Assembly: GCF_035818675.1 (NCBI RefSeq) | Contig: NZ_JAYKZZ010000011.1 | Coordinates: 1 to 64,000, forward strand | From: Parapedobacter flavus | GTDB taxonomy: Bacteria; Bacteroidota; Bacteroidia; Sphingobacteriales; Sphingobacteriaceae | DNA length: 64,000 nucleotides | Direction of reading: 5' to 3' | Shown: piece by piece, positions 34,441-44,469 of the stretch | Layout: every line of letters starts with the position of its first letter | How positions within the stretch are numbered: the first letter of the stretch is position 1 | Program-made: the position numbers and the translations under genes | Notes under the pieces: model-generated | Seen by the model: the letters and a program-made list of their open reading frames with translations, nothing else | Told to the model about the DNA's origin: nothing | The model's database searches: none

Positions 34441-37275
34441 ATGAACCAAAAATACAATATTCGATGGAGGCGGGCAATCACCTGGATGGCACTTGTGGTT
34501 ATCGGGTCGCCGGCCATTGCACAGGAAAACGATACAACCGCAACCCAAAATGACATCCATATCGCCTTCCGGCGGGCAAAACCCGGGCAGGTGGTAGGTG
34601 CTGTGACCGTTGTGGATGCCGTTGATGTCAACAAGAAAGACAACACGATCTGGACCAACAACGTACTTAACGGGCGAACGCTGGGGATGCTCGGCTCGAC
34701 CAATATCCGTGGGCTTGGTGTTAATATCAATATTTCTGACCTAACCGGAACCGGAACCCAGTCGGGCAACGCACTCTTCATCGTCGATGGGTTGCCACGG
34801 GATGTGGAAAACATACGCCTTTCGGAAATCGAAAGCATTTCCGTGTTGAAAGACGTCAACGCGGCAGTACTGTACGGAAGTGCCGCTATCAATGGCGTGG
34901 TGCTGATGACCACGAAACGCGGCAAGGCAGACGGCAGGCAACATGCCAATTTTGCCATCAACTACGGGATGTCAACGCCGCTAGAGCTCCCCCAATACCT
35001 AAACGCCGCTGATTACATGACCTATTACAATCAGGCACGGCTAAATGATGGTTTGGAGGAACAATTCGACGCGGCAACCATCAATAATTTCCGTAACGGC
35101 AACCGTTACCGGTATCCGGATAATGATTATTATTCTGCCGACTACCTGAACGGTACCAAACCCTATTTCGATTTCTTAGGTGAATTTTCGGGAGGAAATG
35201 AAGACGCGCATTACTATGCCAACATGGGTTGGAATTCGGTGGGGAGCCTAGTCGATTTCGGCGACTGGAGCAAGGCACGGTACAATACGTTCAACGTGCG
35301 GGGCAACGTGGACCTCAAAGTCACGGAGTGGGTGTCTACTCAAGTAGACGCAGCGGCGTATTTTGCCAGCGACCGCGGGCAACGGGGCAACTTCTGGAGC
35401 AGTGCCGCAAACGAGCGTCCGCATGAATATGCACCGCTTCTTCCTATTGATCTGATTAACCCCGATGATCAGCTGCTACTAGGCCGTAAAAATGACATCG
35501 ACGGACTTTACCTGTTGGGGGGTACGTCGAACTTCTTGAATACCCCTGTCGGATACGGCTACTCGGGTGGGCGAAACGAACGTGTAGATCGTAAATTCCT
35601 TTTCAATAACCGGATTAATTTCGATTTGGATGGCATCACAGAAGGGCTCTCCCTCCACACCAATATTAGCTTTGATTACTACCTATTGTATAACCAAGCT
35701 GTCAATAACGAGTTTTCGGTGTATGAACCGGTGTGGGCCGAAGACGAAGATCGAATCGTGTCGTTGCGCCAACATGGTACTGATGCCCGGCCGGGTTCAC
35801 TGAATATCGGTACCCGTACGTTCAAACGGCGTTTCGGTTTTTACGGTATGCTGGCGTACGATCGGCTGTTTAATCAGGATCATCGTGTATCCGCTAACTT
35901 AATCGGCTTCGGTAGCAGTTTTAAAGAGCCGGGCAATCTTCGGACAAGCTTTCAGGGGGTGAAACAAGCGCATCTTGGTTTGCAGACTACCTATAGCTTT
36001 AAGGAAAAATACCTCGTAGATTTCAGCGGCGCTTATACCAATTCCGTAAAATTGCCTGAGGGTAACCGGCTTGGACTGTCACCAACGCTCGGTCTGGGCT
36101 GGGTGGTAAGCAAAGAAGATTTCATGGCCTCAGTAGATTGGGTAGACTGGCTAAAAGTAAGGTTGACCGGCGGTTACATCAATTCTGATATTCCTGTTGG
36201 CGATTTCTATTACTACGACAGCCGCTATACGACTTCGGGAAGCTATAATTGGTATGAGGGGACACGTAGCCGGAGTGGCGTCATATCCAGCTGGCCCAGT
36301 AACGCCAATCTTGGCTTCGCCCGGCGTAAAGAAGTCAACCTAGGGTTAGAAGGCCGGTTTTTTGCCAATCTTTTAGGCGTTGAGGCCAACTTATTCTACG
36401 ATCGGTATACCGATTTAATCGTCAGGCCATCAACACGGTACCCAAGTTTTTACACGAATTTTATACCGTACGAGAATTTTGGTGAAGATGAGTACAAGGG
36501 AGCTGAGTTGGGTATCAATCTGCAGCGGTCATTTGGCGACTGGAACCTCTACGCTGGGATAAACGCGCTCTATGTAACGTCGGAACGCTTGGTGGTTGAT
36601 GAAGTTTACGACGATGCTTATCAATACCGCGCCGGCCATCCCGTGGATGCAACTTTCGGCCTTGAAGCTACTGGCTTCTTCCAGGACCAGGCAGACATCG
36701 ATAACAGTCCGGCGCAATCTTTCGGAACCCCTCATCCGGGCGACATCAAATACAAAGACCAAAATAACGATGGTATTGTGGATGTGAACGACGAGGTTTA
36801 CCTGCGCCGGTGGCAAGCACCACTCTCCGGCGGACTGCAATTGCAGGTCGGTTATAAAAATGTCGGGCTCTACATCCTGGGCTCAGGGCAATGGGGCGCG
36901 AAGAATTTCCGCGAAGGAAATTATTTCTGGATTGACGGAAACAACAAGTATTCGGAGGCGGTAATAGGTAGCTGGACCCCGGAGAGCGCGGCAACGGCAA
37001 CATACCCGCGGTTGAGCACGCAGACCAATAATAACAATTTCCGCCGATCGAGCTTCTGGCTGTATAGCAATGACTTTTTCCAGATACGTAAGGTACAGTT
37101 CACGTATCGTTTTCCGGAAGTGTTCACAAGAAGACTGCTCATGGAAGGACTGAACTTATTCGTGGATGCTAACGACGTCTATCAATTTGCCAAAAACCGC
37201 AAGATCCGGGAAACGCGGACCGGCAACGAACCGTATTACCGTACTTTCTCGATCGGAGTAAAGGCACAATTTTAA
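34441..37275 (+). CDS. Second SusC-type transporter, without N-terminal regulatory domain
   Basis: A 944-residue SusC-type TonB-dependent transporter. After the signal peptide ending near SPAIAQE it enters the plug almost directly (VVGAVTVVDAVDVNKKDN, then LFIVDGLPRDVENI and ISVLKDVNAAVLYGSAAINGVVLMTTKRG). The roughly 80-residue carboxypeptidase-like domain that precedes the plug in most SusC proteins, including the first one here, is absent. The barrel ends in GVKAQF. ATG at 34441 is preferred to the TTG three bases before it. It is followed by its own SusD, so the PUL has two full pairs. Confidence 0.94.
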   Translation: MNQKYNIRWRRAITWMALVVIGSPAIAQENDTTATQNDIHIAFRRAKPGQVVGAVTVVDAVDVNKKDNTIWTNNVLNGRTLGMLGSTNIRGLGVNINISDLTGTGTQSGNALFIVDGLPRDVENIRLSEIESISVLKDVNAAVLYGSAAINGVVLMTTKRGKADGRQHANFAINYGMSTPLELPQYLNAADYMTYYNQARLNDGLEEQFDAATINNFRNGNRYRYPDNDYYSADYLNGTKPYFDFLGEFSGGNEDAHYYANMGWNSVGSLVDFGDWSKARYNTFNVRGNVDLKVTEWVSTQVDAAAYFASDRGQRGNFWSSAANERPHEYAPLLPIDLINPDDQLLLGRKNDIDGLYLLGGTSNFLNTPVGYGYSGGRNERVDRKFLFNNRINFDLDGITEGLSLHTNISFDYYLLYNQAVNNEFSVYEPVWAEDEDRIVSLRQHGTDARPGSLNIGTRTFKRRFGFYGMLAYDRLFNQDHRVSANLIGFGSSFKEPGNLRTSFQGVKQAHLGLQTTYSFKEKYLVDFSGAYTNSVKLPEGNRLGLSPTLGLGWVVSKEDFMASVDWVDWLKVRLTGGYINSDIPVGDFYYYDSRYTTSGSYNWYEGTRSRSGVISSWPSNANLGFARRKEVNLGLEGRFFANLLGVEANLFYDRYTDLIVRPSTRYPSFYTNFIPYENFGEDEYKGAELGINLQRSFGDWNLYAGINALYVTSERLVVDEVYDDAYQYRAGHPVDATFGLEATGFFQDQADIDNSPAQSFGTPHPGDIKYKDQNNDGIVDVNDEVYLRRWQAPLSGGLQLQVGYKNVGLYILGSGQWGAKNFREGNYFWIDGNNKYSEAVIGSWTPESAATATYPRLSTQTNNNNFRRSSFWLYSNDFFQIRKVQFTYRFPEVFTRRLLMEGLNLFVDANDVYQFAKNRKIRETRTGNEPYYRTFSIGVKAQF

Positions 37276-37287
37276 AAGGACAAAAAA

Positions 37288-39039
37288 ATGGAACGTAAAT
37301 TATATATCTTTTTGTCTCGGGTCATGATAGCAGTCCTGTTCCTGCAATCGTGTAACCTCTTGGAACCCGAAAATGACAACCACAACACCCTCAATAGGGT
37401 ATACGAAGATCCTGCTTTTGCAGAGGGCCTGCTGGTAACGGCCTACACGCTGATACCCACGAATGACTACCGGTTTGATGATGTAGCCACCGATGATGCT
37501 GTTACCAACGATCGGTTCAATAGTTATCTCCGGATGGCCACCGGTGAATGGTCGGCCAGCTATAATCCGCAAAACTTGTGGGATGATTGTAACCGGGCAA
37601 TTCTTTATATCAATCAGTTTCTGGGTGTTGTAGACAGCGTTCCCTGGAAATGGACGAATCCTGATATTGCTGCGCTTTATATCCGCAAGTTCAAGGGCGA
37701 GTCGTACGCCTTACGTGGGCTATTTAAATATTTCCTCCTACGGAACCATGGCGGGCCCGCCGGAGGGCAGCTACTGGGTACCCCCGTTTATGACGAGTTC
37801 CTCACGTCGCAAGAACAATTTGCGACGCCGAGAGCAGAATTTGAAGCCTTTGTGAATAGCGCCAATGCAGACTTTGAAAAAGCGCTGACGTTTCTGCCAA
37901 CGGATTACGGGAACGTAGGTGCCGTGCCTCCGGGCTTTGACGGCATAGACGTAGACGTGTACAACGAGGTGTTCGGCGACTTCGCCTTGCAACGGATGAG
38001 CGGTCGGCATGTGTTGGCCATGCGGGCACGTCTCGCCTTGTTGGCGGCCAGCCCTGCCTTCAATCCGGATAACGATGTTGCTGCCTGGGAAAATGCGGCC
38101 AACGCGTTCGCCGGCTTACTGGATGACATCGGTGGCGTCGATGGGCTCGACCCGAATGGCCATCACTTTTTCCTGAAAGCACAGGTAGACGATGCAGATG
38201 TCACGACGGGTAACCGACTAGACTTGCAGGAAATCCTTTGGCGCCGACCGATCTATAACAACAACGCGCGCGAGGCCGATAATTTTCCACCCTCCCTTTA
38301 CGGACGCGGCCGAATTAACCCGACGCAGAATCTAGTGGACGCATTCCCGATGGCTAACGGGTTCCCTATCGAAGACCCCAATGGCGCATACGATGAGGAA
38401 AATCCATATGAAAACCGAGATCCCCGCCTCTCCCTGTACATCGTTTATAATGGCAGCCAATTCAAAGGGAAAACCATCAATACCAGCAGTAGTTCAGACG
38501 GCGAAGATGGATTGGATCAACAGCAAACGTCTACACGTACCGGTTATTACCTGAAAAAGCTGTTGCGCGAGGATGTGAACGTGGACCCCGCTTCACCTTC
38601 CAATCAAAAGCACTTCAATACACATATCCGCTATACGGAATTATTTCTTTCTTTTGCGGAGGCCGCCAATGAGGCTTGGGGCCCCGATGGAAGTGCCGCA
38701 GGATTCAGTGCCCGGAATGTGGTTGCTGCGATTCGGGAACGGGCAGGCATAGAACAGCCCGACGCGTACTTAGCCTCCATAGCCGACAAAGAGGGGATGC
38801 GCACACTGATTCGCAACGAACGGCGGCTGGAACTGTGTTTCGAAGGGTTCCGGTTTTGGGACCTGCGTCGCTGGATGGCCGACCTGACGGAGCCTGCCAG
38901 AGGCGTGCGTATCGAAGGGGATAGTTATTCCTATTTCACCGTCGAAGCACGGAGCTATGACAACGATTACATGCACTATGGCCCCATTCCGCAACGGGAA
39001 GTGGTTAAATTTGGATTTGAACAAAACAACGGATGGTAA
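37288..39039 (+). CDS. Second SusD-type lipoprotein
   Basis: A 583-residue SusD/RagB protein with lipobox LQSC near residue 20. The N-terminal part carries ENDNHNTLNRVYEDPAFAEGLL, the middle has helical repeats (GESYALRGLFKYFLLRNHGGPAG), and the C-terminal part has YTELFLSFAEAANEAWGP and ERRLELCFEGFRFWDLRRWM. It lies 12 bp after the second susC and is its likely partner. Its stop overlaps the next gene at TAATG. Confidence 0.95.
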   Translation: MERKLYIFLSRVMIAVLFLQSCNLLEPENDNHNTLNRVYEDPAFAEGLLVTAYTLIPTNDYRFDDVATDDAVTNDRFNSYLRMATGEWSASYNPQNLWDDCNRAILYINQFLGVVDSVPWKWTNPDIAALYIRKFKGESYALRGLFKYFLLRNHGGPAGGQLLGTPVYDEFLTSQEQFATPRAEFEAFVNSANADFEKALTFLPTDYGNVGAVPPGFDGIDVDVYNEVFGDFALQRMSGRHVLAMRARLALLAASPAFNPDNDVAAWENAANAFAGLLDDIGGVDGLDPNGHHFFLKAQVDDADVTTGNRLDLQEILWRRPIYNNNAREADNFPPSLYGRGRINPTQNLVDAFPMANGFPIEDPNGAYDEENPYENRDPRLSLYIVYNGSQFKGKTINTSSSSDGEDGLDQQQTSTRTGYYLKKLLREDVNVDPASPSNQKHFNTHIRYTELFLSFAEAANEAWGPDGSAAGFSARNVVAAIRERAGIEQPDAYLASIADKEGMRTLIRNERRLELCFEGFRFWDLRRWMADLTEPARGVRIEGDSYSYFTVEARSYDNDYMHYGPIPQREVVKFGFEQNNGW

Positions 39040-40052
39040 TGAAACGGTTTATTCTATTTATCTGTACCATAATAGCAGTCGCTGGCTGTAAGAATAGCGA
39101 TACTACATTCCCGGATTTCGAATATACGTCGGGGTATTTCCCCTATCAGTTTCCGGTACGGACACTTGTGCTGGGCGACGATATCTACGATAATACCAAT
39201 GACAATGCCCATCGTTTCGTCATCTCGGTGGCCATGGGCGGCGTGTACGAAAATAACAAAAATCGCGTGTTTGAGTTTGAGGTCGACGAATCCCTGTGTG
39301 ATCAGGTGGTCTTTGCGGGAACCGAAGATCCGATACGTGCTTTGCCAAGGGCGTACTATACACTCAGTTCAGAAAGCCAGATTACAATCCCCAAAGGCGA
39401 AATGAACGGTGGTATTACCGTCCAGCTTACGGATGCATTTTTTGAGGATGCGAATGCGATTGGCCTGAATTACGTTGTTCCCATCCGCCTGACCGGCGCT
39501 AACGATGTGGATACCATACTCAATGGACGTTCCTCGCGCCCCGATGCGGACATCCGATTTGCCGGCGACTGGGATGAGGCCCCCAAGAATTTCACGATGT
39601 TTGGCATCAAATACATCAATGAATTCCATGGAACCTATTTCCACTATGGCGATTGCACCGTGAAAGACGGTTCAGGCGCGACAGTTGAACAGCACACGTA
39701 TAGCGCCGATTACGTAGAGCAGAACGCTACCGCGAAATTGGTTACCACAGGAAGGTACCAGACGTCCGTAAGTGTTCCCTTCCAATCTGAGTTGATGGAA
39801 GGTACGCTGAATCTAATGCTTGATTTCGAAGGCAGCACTTGTACGGTGTCGGCGCCTGAAGGCTCCGCCTTTACGGTCAGTGGAACGGGCGAGTTTAAAA
39901 AAGATGCCTATTCGTGGGGAAATAAGACCCGCCACGGCATAGAAGTAACCTATACGGTGTCGGATGGTACGCATACCTACGAAGCGAACGACACGTTTGT
40001 AGTGCGCGATCGCGGCGTGGTGATGGAAGTCTTCACACCGCAAGCCTTGTAA
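39039..40052 (+). CDS. DUF1735/BT_3987-like surface lipoprotein of the PUL
   Basis: A 337-residue lipoprotein with signal FILFICTIIAVAGC. The conserved block FPYQFPVRTLVLGDDIYDNTNDN and VAMGGVYENNKNR is the hallmark of the DUF1735 (BT_3987-like) domain found in the SusE/F position of Bacteroidota PULs, with a beta-rich C-terminal part ending GVVMEVFTPQAL. It probably binds the glycan at the surface. ATG at 39039 is preferred, since it forms a stop-start overlap TAATG with the preceding susD; ATG at 39033 is also in frame. Confidence 0.87.
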   Translation: MKRFILFICTIIAVAGCKNSDTTFPDFEYTSGYFPYQFPVRTLVLGDDIYDNTNDNAHRFVISVAMGGVYENNKNRVFEFEVDESLCDQVVFAGTEDPIRALPRAYYTLSSESQITIPKGEMNGGITVQLTDAFFEDANAIGLNYVVPIRLTGANDVDTILNGRSSRPDADIRFAGDWDEAPKNFTMFGIKYINEFHGTYFHYGDCTVKDGSGATVEQHTYSADYVEQNATAKLVTTGRYQTSVSVPFQSELMEGTLNLMLDFEGSTCTVSAPEGSAFTVSGTGEFKKDAYSWGNKTRHGIEVTYTVSDGTHTYEANDTFVVRDRGVVMEVFTPQAL

Positions 40053-40105
40053 GTTTTAACCGGTGATTGTCTTGCCAATCCCACAAAAAACGTAATGAAT
40101 AAAGT

Positions 40106-41317
40106 ATGATATACGGAAACACGATAAAAAAAATGGCCAGCCTCGGGTTGGCCATCGTTATGACCGCATCGCTGAATGCCCAACAGGGCAGACTGGGTTT
40201 AACGGATGCATTTGTAGACAAGAACATAAACGATGCGGTCGCGCAATACAGGACCCTAATCGAAAGGGTGCCGGCGGGTGTACTGCCCCGTTCCCTCAAC
40301 AAAACCGACGGTACACTGGTTACCGCGAAAAGCAACTCCTGGATTTCTGGCTTCTACCCCGGTACGTTGTTATATCTTTATGAATACAGCCGACAACCGG
40401 ACCTCTTAGCGGAAGCCGAACAGCGGCTTCAGCTGCTGGAAAAAGAAAAGAACAATAAAGGGACACACGACCTTGGTTTTATGCTGTATTGCAGCTTCGG
40501 TAACGCGCTGCGGCTTACCGGAAACACACACTACCAAGACATCCTTCTCACGGGAGCGGAATCATTGGCATCCCGCTTTAACCCTACGGTGGGTTGTATA
40601 CGCTCTTGGGACCATAATGGCGATAAATGGGAATTCCCAGTGATTATCGACAATATGATGAACCTCGAGTTCCTGAACTGGGCTTCGCGCATTTCCGGGG
40701 ATTCCAAATATATAGACATATCCGAGACACACGCTAATACCACGCTGAAACATCATTTCCGGGCCGACAACAGCTCCTATCATGTTGTCGACTATGACCC
40801 CGAAACCGGGGCCGTGCGCAACAAACACACCCATCAAGGCGCCCATCACGAATCGGCCTGGGCACGTGGGCAAGCTTGGGGTCTTTACGGGTACACCATG
40901 ATGTACCGGGATACCCAAGATAAAGACTACCTGAAGCAAGCCCGCAAGATTGCAACATTTATACTGGGCCACCCCAATCTCCCCGAAGATGGAATCCCTT
41001 ATTGGGATTACAGCGTTTCCGATCCGGAGGCACCGCGCGATGCATCGGCGGCAGCCATTACAGCATCGGCCCTGCTTGAACTATCGGGTATGGTCAAAGG
41101 CAAGGAGAGCAAACGATACCTCCAAGCCGCCGAACATATCCTCACCAGCCTTTCATCGCCGGCATATAAGGCAGCCATCGGCACAAACGGAGGGTTCCTC
41201 CTAATGCATTCCACCGGACATTTCCCGGGCAATAGCGAAATCGATGTGCCGCTGTCGTACGCCGATTACTATTATGTTGAGGCATTGATTCGATACAAAC
41301 ACTTGTTAGCTCACTAA
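40106..41317 (+). CDS. GH88 unsaturated glucuronyl hydrolase
   Basis: A 403-residue (alpha/alpha)6-barrel hydrolase. An N-terminal signal (MIYGNTIKKMASLGLAIVMTASLNAQ) suggests periplasmic location. Two candidate catalytic acids by comparison with Bacillus UGL (D88 and D149) are D122 in GTHDLGFMLYCSFG and D182 in VIIDNMMNLEFLN. The SWDHNGDKWEFPV and HESAWARGQAWGLYGYT segments are typical of the family. GH88 removes 4,5-unsaturated uronic acid from the non-reducing end of oligosaccharides made by polysaccharide lyases. It is 13 bp from the heparinase-like lyase gene, which would make those ends. Confidence 0.94.
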   Translation: MIYGNTIKKMASLGLAIVMTASLNAQQGRLGLTDAFVDKNINDAVAQYRTLIERVPAGVLPRSLNKTDGTLVTAKSNSWISGFYPGTLLYLYEYSRQPDLLAEAEQRLQLLEKEKNNKGTHDLGFMLYCSFGNALRLTGNTHYQDILLTGAESLASRFNPTVGCIRSWDHNGDKWEFPVIIDNMMNLEFLNWASRISGDSKYIDISETHANTTLKHHFRADNSSYHVVDYDPETGAVRNKHTHQGAHHESAWARGQAWGLYGYTMMYRDTQDKDYLKQARKIATFILGHPNLPEDGIPYWDYSVSDPEAPRDASAAAITASALLELSGMVKGKESKRYLQAAEHILTSLSSPAYKAAIGTNGGFLLMHSTGHFPGNSEIDVPLSYADYYYVEALIRYKHLLAH

Positions 41318-41329
41318 ATAGCAAAAGCC

Positions 41330-43222
41330 ATGAATGCTAAAACACAACGCGCTGTTAGTCGGCTGTTAATTTTCTTGTTGTCTTTCGCATCCGCAACCGT
41401 TACGGTGAATGCACAGACAGATAATGGAGACGGCCCGAAACTACAAAACCCCATCAATGTAGCTTATGTAAAAAAGAACCTGCGGAAAGCACAGCCCCGA
41501 CTGGTGTTTAACCGGGACATTGAGAAACGGTTGCGACAGCAACTGAAAACCGATTCGGTGATACAGAATATGTATAAAGCGATCCAACGGGATGCCGCGG
41601 CCATTCCAAGCGAACCCTTGCTGGAGCGTAAAAAAATCGGCCGGCGACTGCTTTCTGTTTCCAGGGAAATGCTGCGCCGGGTAAATATGCTCGGTATGGT
41701 ATACCGTATTGAAAAGGACCCCGCTGTACTACAGCGGATCAATGACGAGGTGCTAGCGGTTTGCCGGTTTTCCGACTGGAACCCCTCGCATTACCTGGAT
41801 GTCGGCGAAATGGCCTTAGCGGTTGCCCTCGCGCTTGATTGGACGGCGGGAGACCTGCCGAAGACCACCATTGAAGAAGCCGAGAAAGCACTCATCGAAA
41901 AAGGCATTAAGCCCAGTTGGCCGGCCAACGGTGAAAACCCATGGTGGGCCTACGGCAACAATAACTGGAACCAGGTTTGTAACGGCGGAATGATTGCTGC
42001 ATCCATTGCGATCGCCGAGCGTGACCCTGAATTAGCGGCAAAAACGCTGCACCGGGCACTCGATGGGTTGCCCAACGCGCTCCACGAATACATGCCAAGC
42101 GGGGTTTATCCAGAGGGGTCTACCTATTGGGATTATGGTACCGGCTTCTCCGTGATAACCATCGCCATGCTCGAAAGTGCCTTTGGTACCGACTTCGGAT
42201 ATGGGGATTTTCCCGGATTTCTGGAAAGTGCGACATTCAGGGTGCTCACCAAGGCACCCTCGGGAATGTATTACAATTTTGCAGATTGCGGCGACCGCCG
42301 CGGGCAGAATGGCGACATCGTACTGGCATGGTTCGCCAAACGCACAGGGAACGCCGCTTATTTTGAGCAGGATCGATTTCTACAGCCGGTGGATGACATG
42401 GGCCGCCTGTCACGGCTGGGGGGAGCGGGGCTGGTATGGCTCGCCCAGTTTGAAAAAGAAGCTGCGGGAAGTACGCCGACCGCTTGGCAAGGTGGTGGTT
42501 CCAACCCAGTGGTCTTTTTCACCGGTGGTGCCGATGATCCCCATCAATACTATTTCGGCGGAAAGGGCGGCCGTGGCACCGTCAATCACGGCAATATGGA
42601 CGGGGGCTCGTTCGTGTTTGAACTGAATGGCGTCCGCTGGGTAATTGATCCGGGGAATCAGAGCTACGAAGCGCTTGAGAAAACGGGTTTCGAGTTGTGG
42701 GGAAAAAGCCAGAATAGCCAACGTTGGACATTGCTCACCAAAAATAACTTCGGCCATAGTACCCTCACCGTAAACGGTCAAATGCATCGGGTAGATGGTA
42801 TGGCCGCTGTTACTGATTTCAAAGACGGTGCCGCACCGGAGGCGACCATAGACCTTTCGGCGGCTTTTGGCGATCTGTTGGGCTCGGCGCAGCGCAGGTT
42901 TGTGAAAGACGGTACTACGTCATTGTTGATAGAAGATAAAATATCACCGTCCGAAAAAACGGAAGAAGTGACTTGGCAGCTGATGACGACAGCAGACGTG
43001 GTTATCCAGCCCGATGGAGCGCTGTTGACGAAGGATGGTAAATCCCTGCGTATTGAAAACCTATCGCACCCCGGCCTCCGGTTTTCCGTTGTCTCGCTCG
43101 ACCCGGCGCCGCTGGCTTTAGATCGGCAGATTAAGGGGCTGAAGCGGATAGAATTGCGCATTCCACGTTGGACAATGAAGCATGCCAGTGAAACGATCCG
43201 CATCCGGTTGGTGGGAGAATAG
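41330..43222 (+). CDS. Heparinase II/III-family polysaccharide lyase
   Basis: A 630-residue exported protein. After the signal peptide (RLLIFLLSFASATVTVNAQ) comes an (alpha/alpha) toroid, with NNWNQVCNGGM around residues 211-221 and YPEGSTYWDYG at 260-270. A C-terminal beta sandwich follows, with the zinc-site-like VNHGNMDGGSFVFELNGVRW and VIDPGNQSYE. Asn, Tyr and His at these points fit catalytic residues of PL12/15/17/21-type enzymes. Which PL family, and whether the substrate is a glycosaminoglycan, alginate or another uronic polymer, cannot be decided. The GH88 partner fits any uronate-containing substrate. It is last in the PUL. Confidence 0.87.
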   Translation: MNAKTQRAVSRLLIFLLSFASATVTVNAQTDNGDGPKLQNPINVAYVKKNLRKAQPRLVFNRDIEKRLRQQLKTDSVIQNMYKAIQRDAAAIPSEPLLERKKIGRRLLSVSREMLRRVNMLGMVYRIEKDPAVLQRINDEVLAVCRFSDWNPSHYLDVGEMALAVALALDWTAGDLPKTTIEEAEKALIEKGIKPSWPANGENPWWAYGNNNWNQVCNGGMIAASIAIAERDPELAAKTLHRALDGLPNALHEYMPSGVYPEGSTYWDYGTGFSVITIAMLESAFGTDFGYGDFPGFLESATFRVLTKAPSGMYYNFADCGDRRGQNGDIVLAWFAKRTGNAAYFEQDRFLQPVDDMGRLSRLGGAGLVWLAQFEKEAAGSTPTAWQGGGSNPVVFFTGGADDPHQYYFGGKGGRGTVNHGNMDGGSFVFELNGVRWVIDPGNQSYEALEKTGFELWGKSQNSQRWTLLTKNNFGHSTLTVNGQMHRVDGMAAVTDFKDGAAPEATIDLSAAFGDLLGSAQRRFVKDGTTSLLIEDKISPSEKTEEVTWQLMTTADVVIQPDGALLTKDGKSLRIENLSHPGLRFSVVSLDPAPLALDRQIKGLKRIELRIPRWTMKHASETIRIRLVGE

Positions 43223-43298
43223 GTAGCCTAATTCGGCGCCCTGTTTCCGAGTGTCGGCCGCAATCCGTATCTTCACCCCCAAATTAATTGCGCGCCAA

Positions 43299-44264
43299 AT
43301 GACCGAGCACAATGCGTTCCCGGATGGCCTCCAGCGACCTGGAGAGAACCATCCTATTACATCATTGATCCTGCTGCTGGCCCTTGTTTTTGCAGGAGCA
43401 ATCGTATTCGGTATGCTCTCGGTGTTCATCGGGCTGGCGGTGACGAATGGATCGGCAGGTCTCGGCAACCTCCAAGAGCTTCTGATGGGCAACAGTTCCA
43501 ACGCCAACTTCCTGAAAATCGTCCAAGCCGGTTCCAGCATTGGTATGTTCGTGTTCCCGGCATTGCTGATGGGCGTTATCGAAAAGCGTCGCTACCGTTA
43601 CCTCAACTTCGATGCACCCGTCAATCCGCAATTGTGGTTTATCATCATCGGCATTATGTTTTTCTCGGCTCCTATTTTCGAGCAGGCCATCAAGCTCAAT
43701 GAGCGATTGGTGCTGCCCGAAGCACTGTCGGGGGTGGAAAACTGGATGAAGGCGAAAGAAGCCGAACTTGAGCAGCTGACCCGGATATTCCTGTCGGATA
43801 CAACATATTGGGGGCTTCTCATCAACCTCCTTGTGATTGCTGTCATCGCCGCCATTGGCGAAGAATTTCTCTTCCGTGGGTGCGTGCAGGGCATTCTCAT
43901 GCGGTGGTTCCGGAATCCGCATGCTGCGGTTTGGGTCACCGCCGTGGTATTCAGCGCCATACACCTGCAGTTTTACGGGTTTTTACCGCGCATGCTGCTC
44001 GGGGCGTTATTTGGCTATTTGCTGCTGTGGGGGAAGAATATTTGGCTGCCGGTACTCGCACATTTTGTAAACAACGCCACCGCGGTGATATCGGCGTTTT
44101 ATCTACAACGGCAGGGAAGGTCGCTCGACGACATGAACTTCGGCGAAGAAATCCCCTCTTATCTTTATTTTATTAGTTTCATACTTACGGGGGTACTGCT
44201 TTATCAATACCGTAAAACGGCCACCGAAAAAATCACAAGACGCCATGGAAAAAAATTGGGTTAA
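43299..44264 (+). CDS. CPBP family intramembrane metalloprotease
   Basis: A 321-residue integral membrane protein of the CPBP (CaaX protease/bacteriocin-processing) family. The catalytic motifs are EEFLFRGCVQGIL (EExxxR), followed by AVVFSAIHLQFYGFLPR (with the conserved His) and LAHFVNNATAV (HxxxN). About eight hydrophobic segments are visible. Its substrate is unknown. ATG at 43299 is preferred to 43251, because the extra residues read as random. It overlaps the DUF2007 gene by 20 bp and appears to head a small operon with it and cdsA. Confidence 0.9.
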   Translation: MTEHNAFPDGLQRPGENHPITSLILLLALVFAGAIVFGMLSVFIGLAVTNGSAGLGNLQELLMGNSSNANFLKIVQAGSSIGMFVFPALLMGVIEKRRYRYLNFDAPVNPQLWFIIIGIMFFSAPIFEQAIKLNERLVLPEALSGVENWMKAKEAELEQLTRIFLSDTTYWGLLINLLVIAVIAAIGEEFLFRGCVQGILMRWFRNPHAAVWVTAVVFSAIHLQFYGFLPRMLLGALFGYLLLWGKNIWLPVLAHFVNNATAVISAFYLQRQGRSLDDMNFGEEIPSYLYFISFILTGVLLYQYRKTATEKITRRHGKKLG

Positions 44265-44463
44265 ACTCTTCAGTACGACCAACCCCGTTCAAGCGGAGAT
44301 TACCAAGCAAATGCTTGAGGAGCATGGCGTGTCGGCAGTGGCCATGAACAAGCAAGACTCGTCTTACCGATTTGGGCAAGTGGAGCTGTATGTCCACGAA
44401 TCGGAGGAGGCATTAGCAAAGGGCCTGATTGCCGAAATGGAGGGTGAAGACAGCGAGCAATAA
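44245..44463 (+). CDS. DUF2007 domain protein
   Basis: A 72-residue small protein of the DUF2007 type: KLFSTTNPVQAEITKQMLEEHGVSAVAMN, then the strand VELYVHESEEALAKGLI. The family is thought to bind ligands in a ferredoxin-like fold and has been called a putative signal transducer, without experimental function. It overlaps the CPBP protease gene by 20 bp and is followed by cdsA after 6 bp, a typical arrangement in this phylum. Confidence 0.88.
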   Translation: MEKNWVKLFSTTNPVQAEITKQMLEEHGVSAVAMNKQDSSYRFGQVELYVHESEEALAKGLIAEMEGEDSEQ

Positions 44464-44469
44464 CCAATA

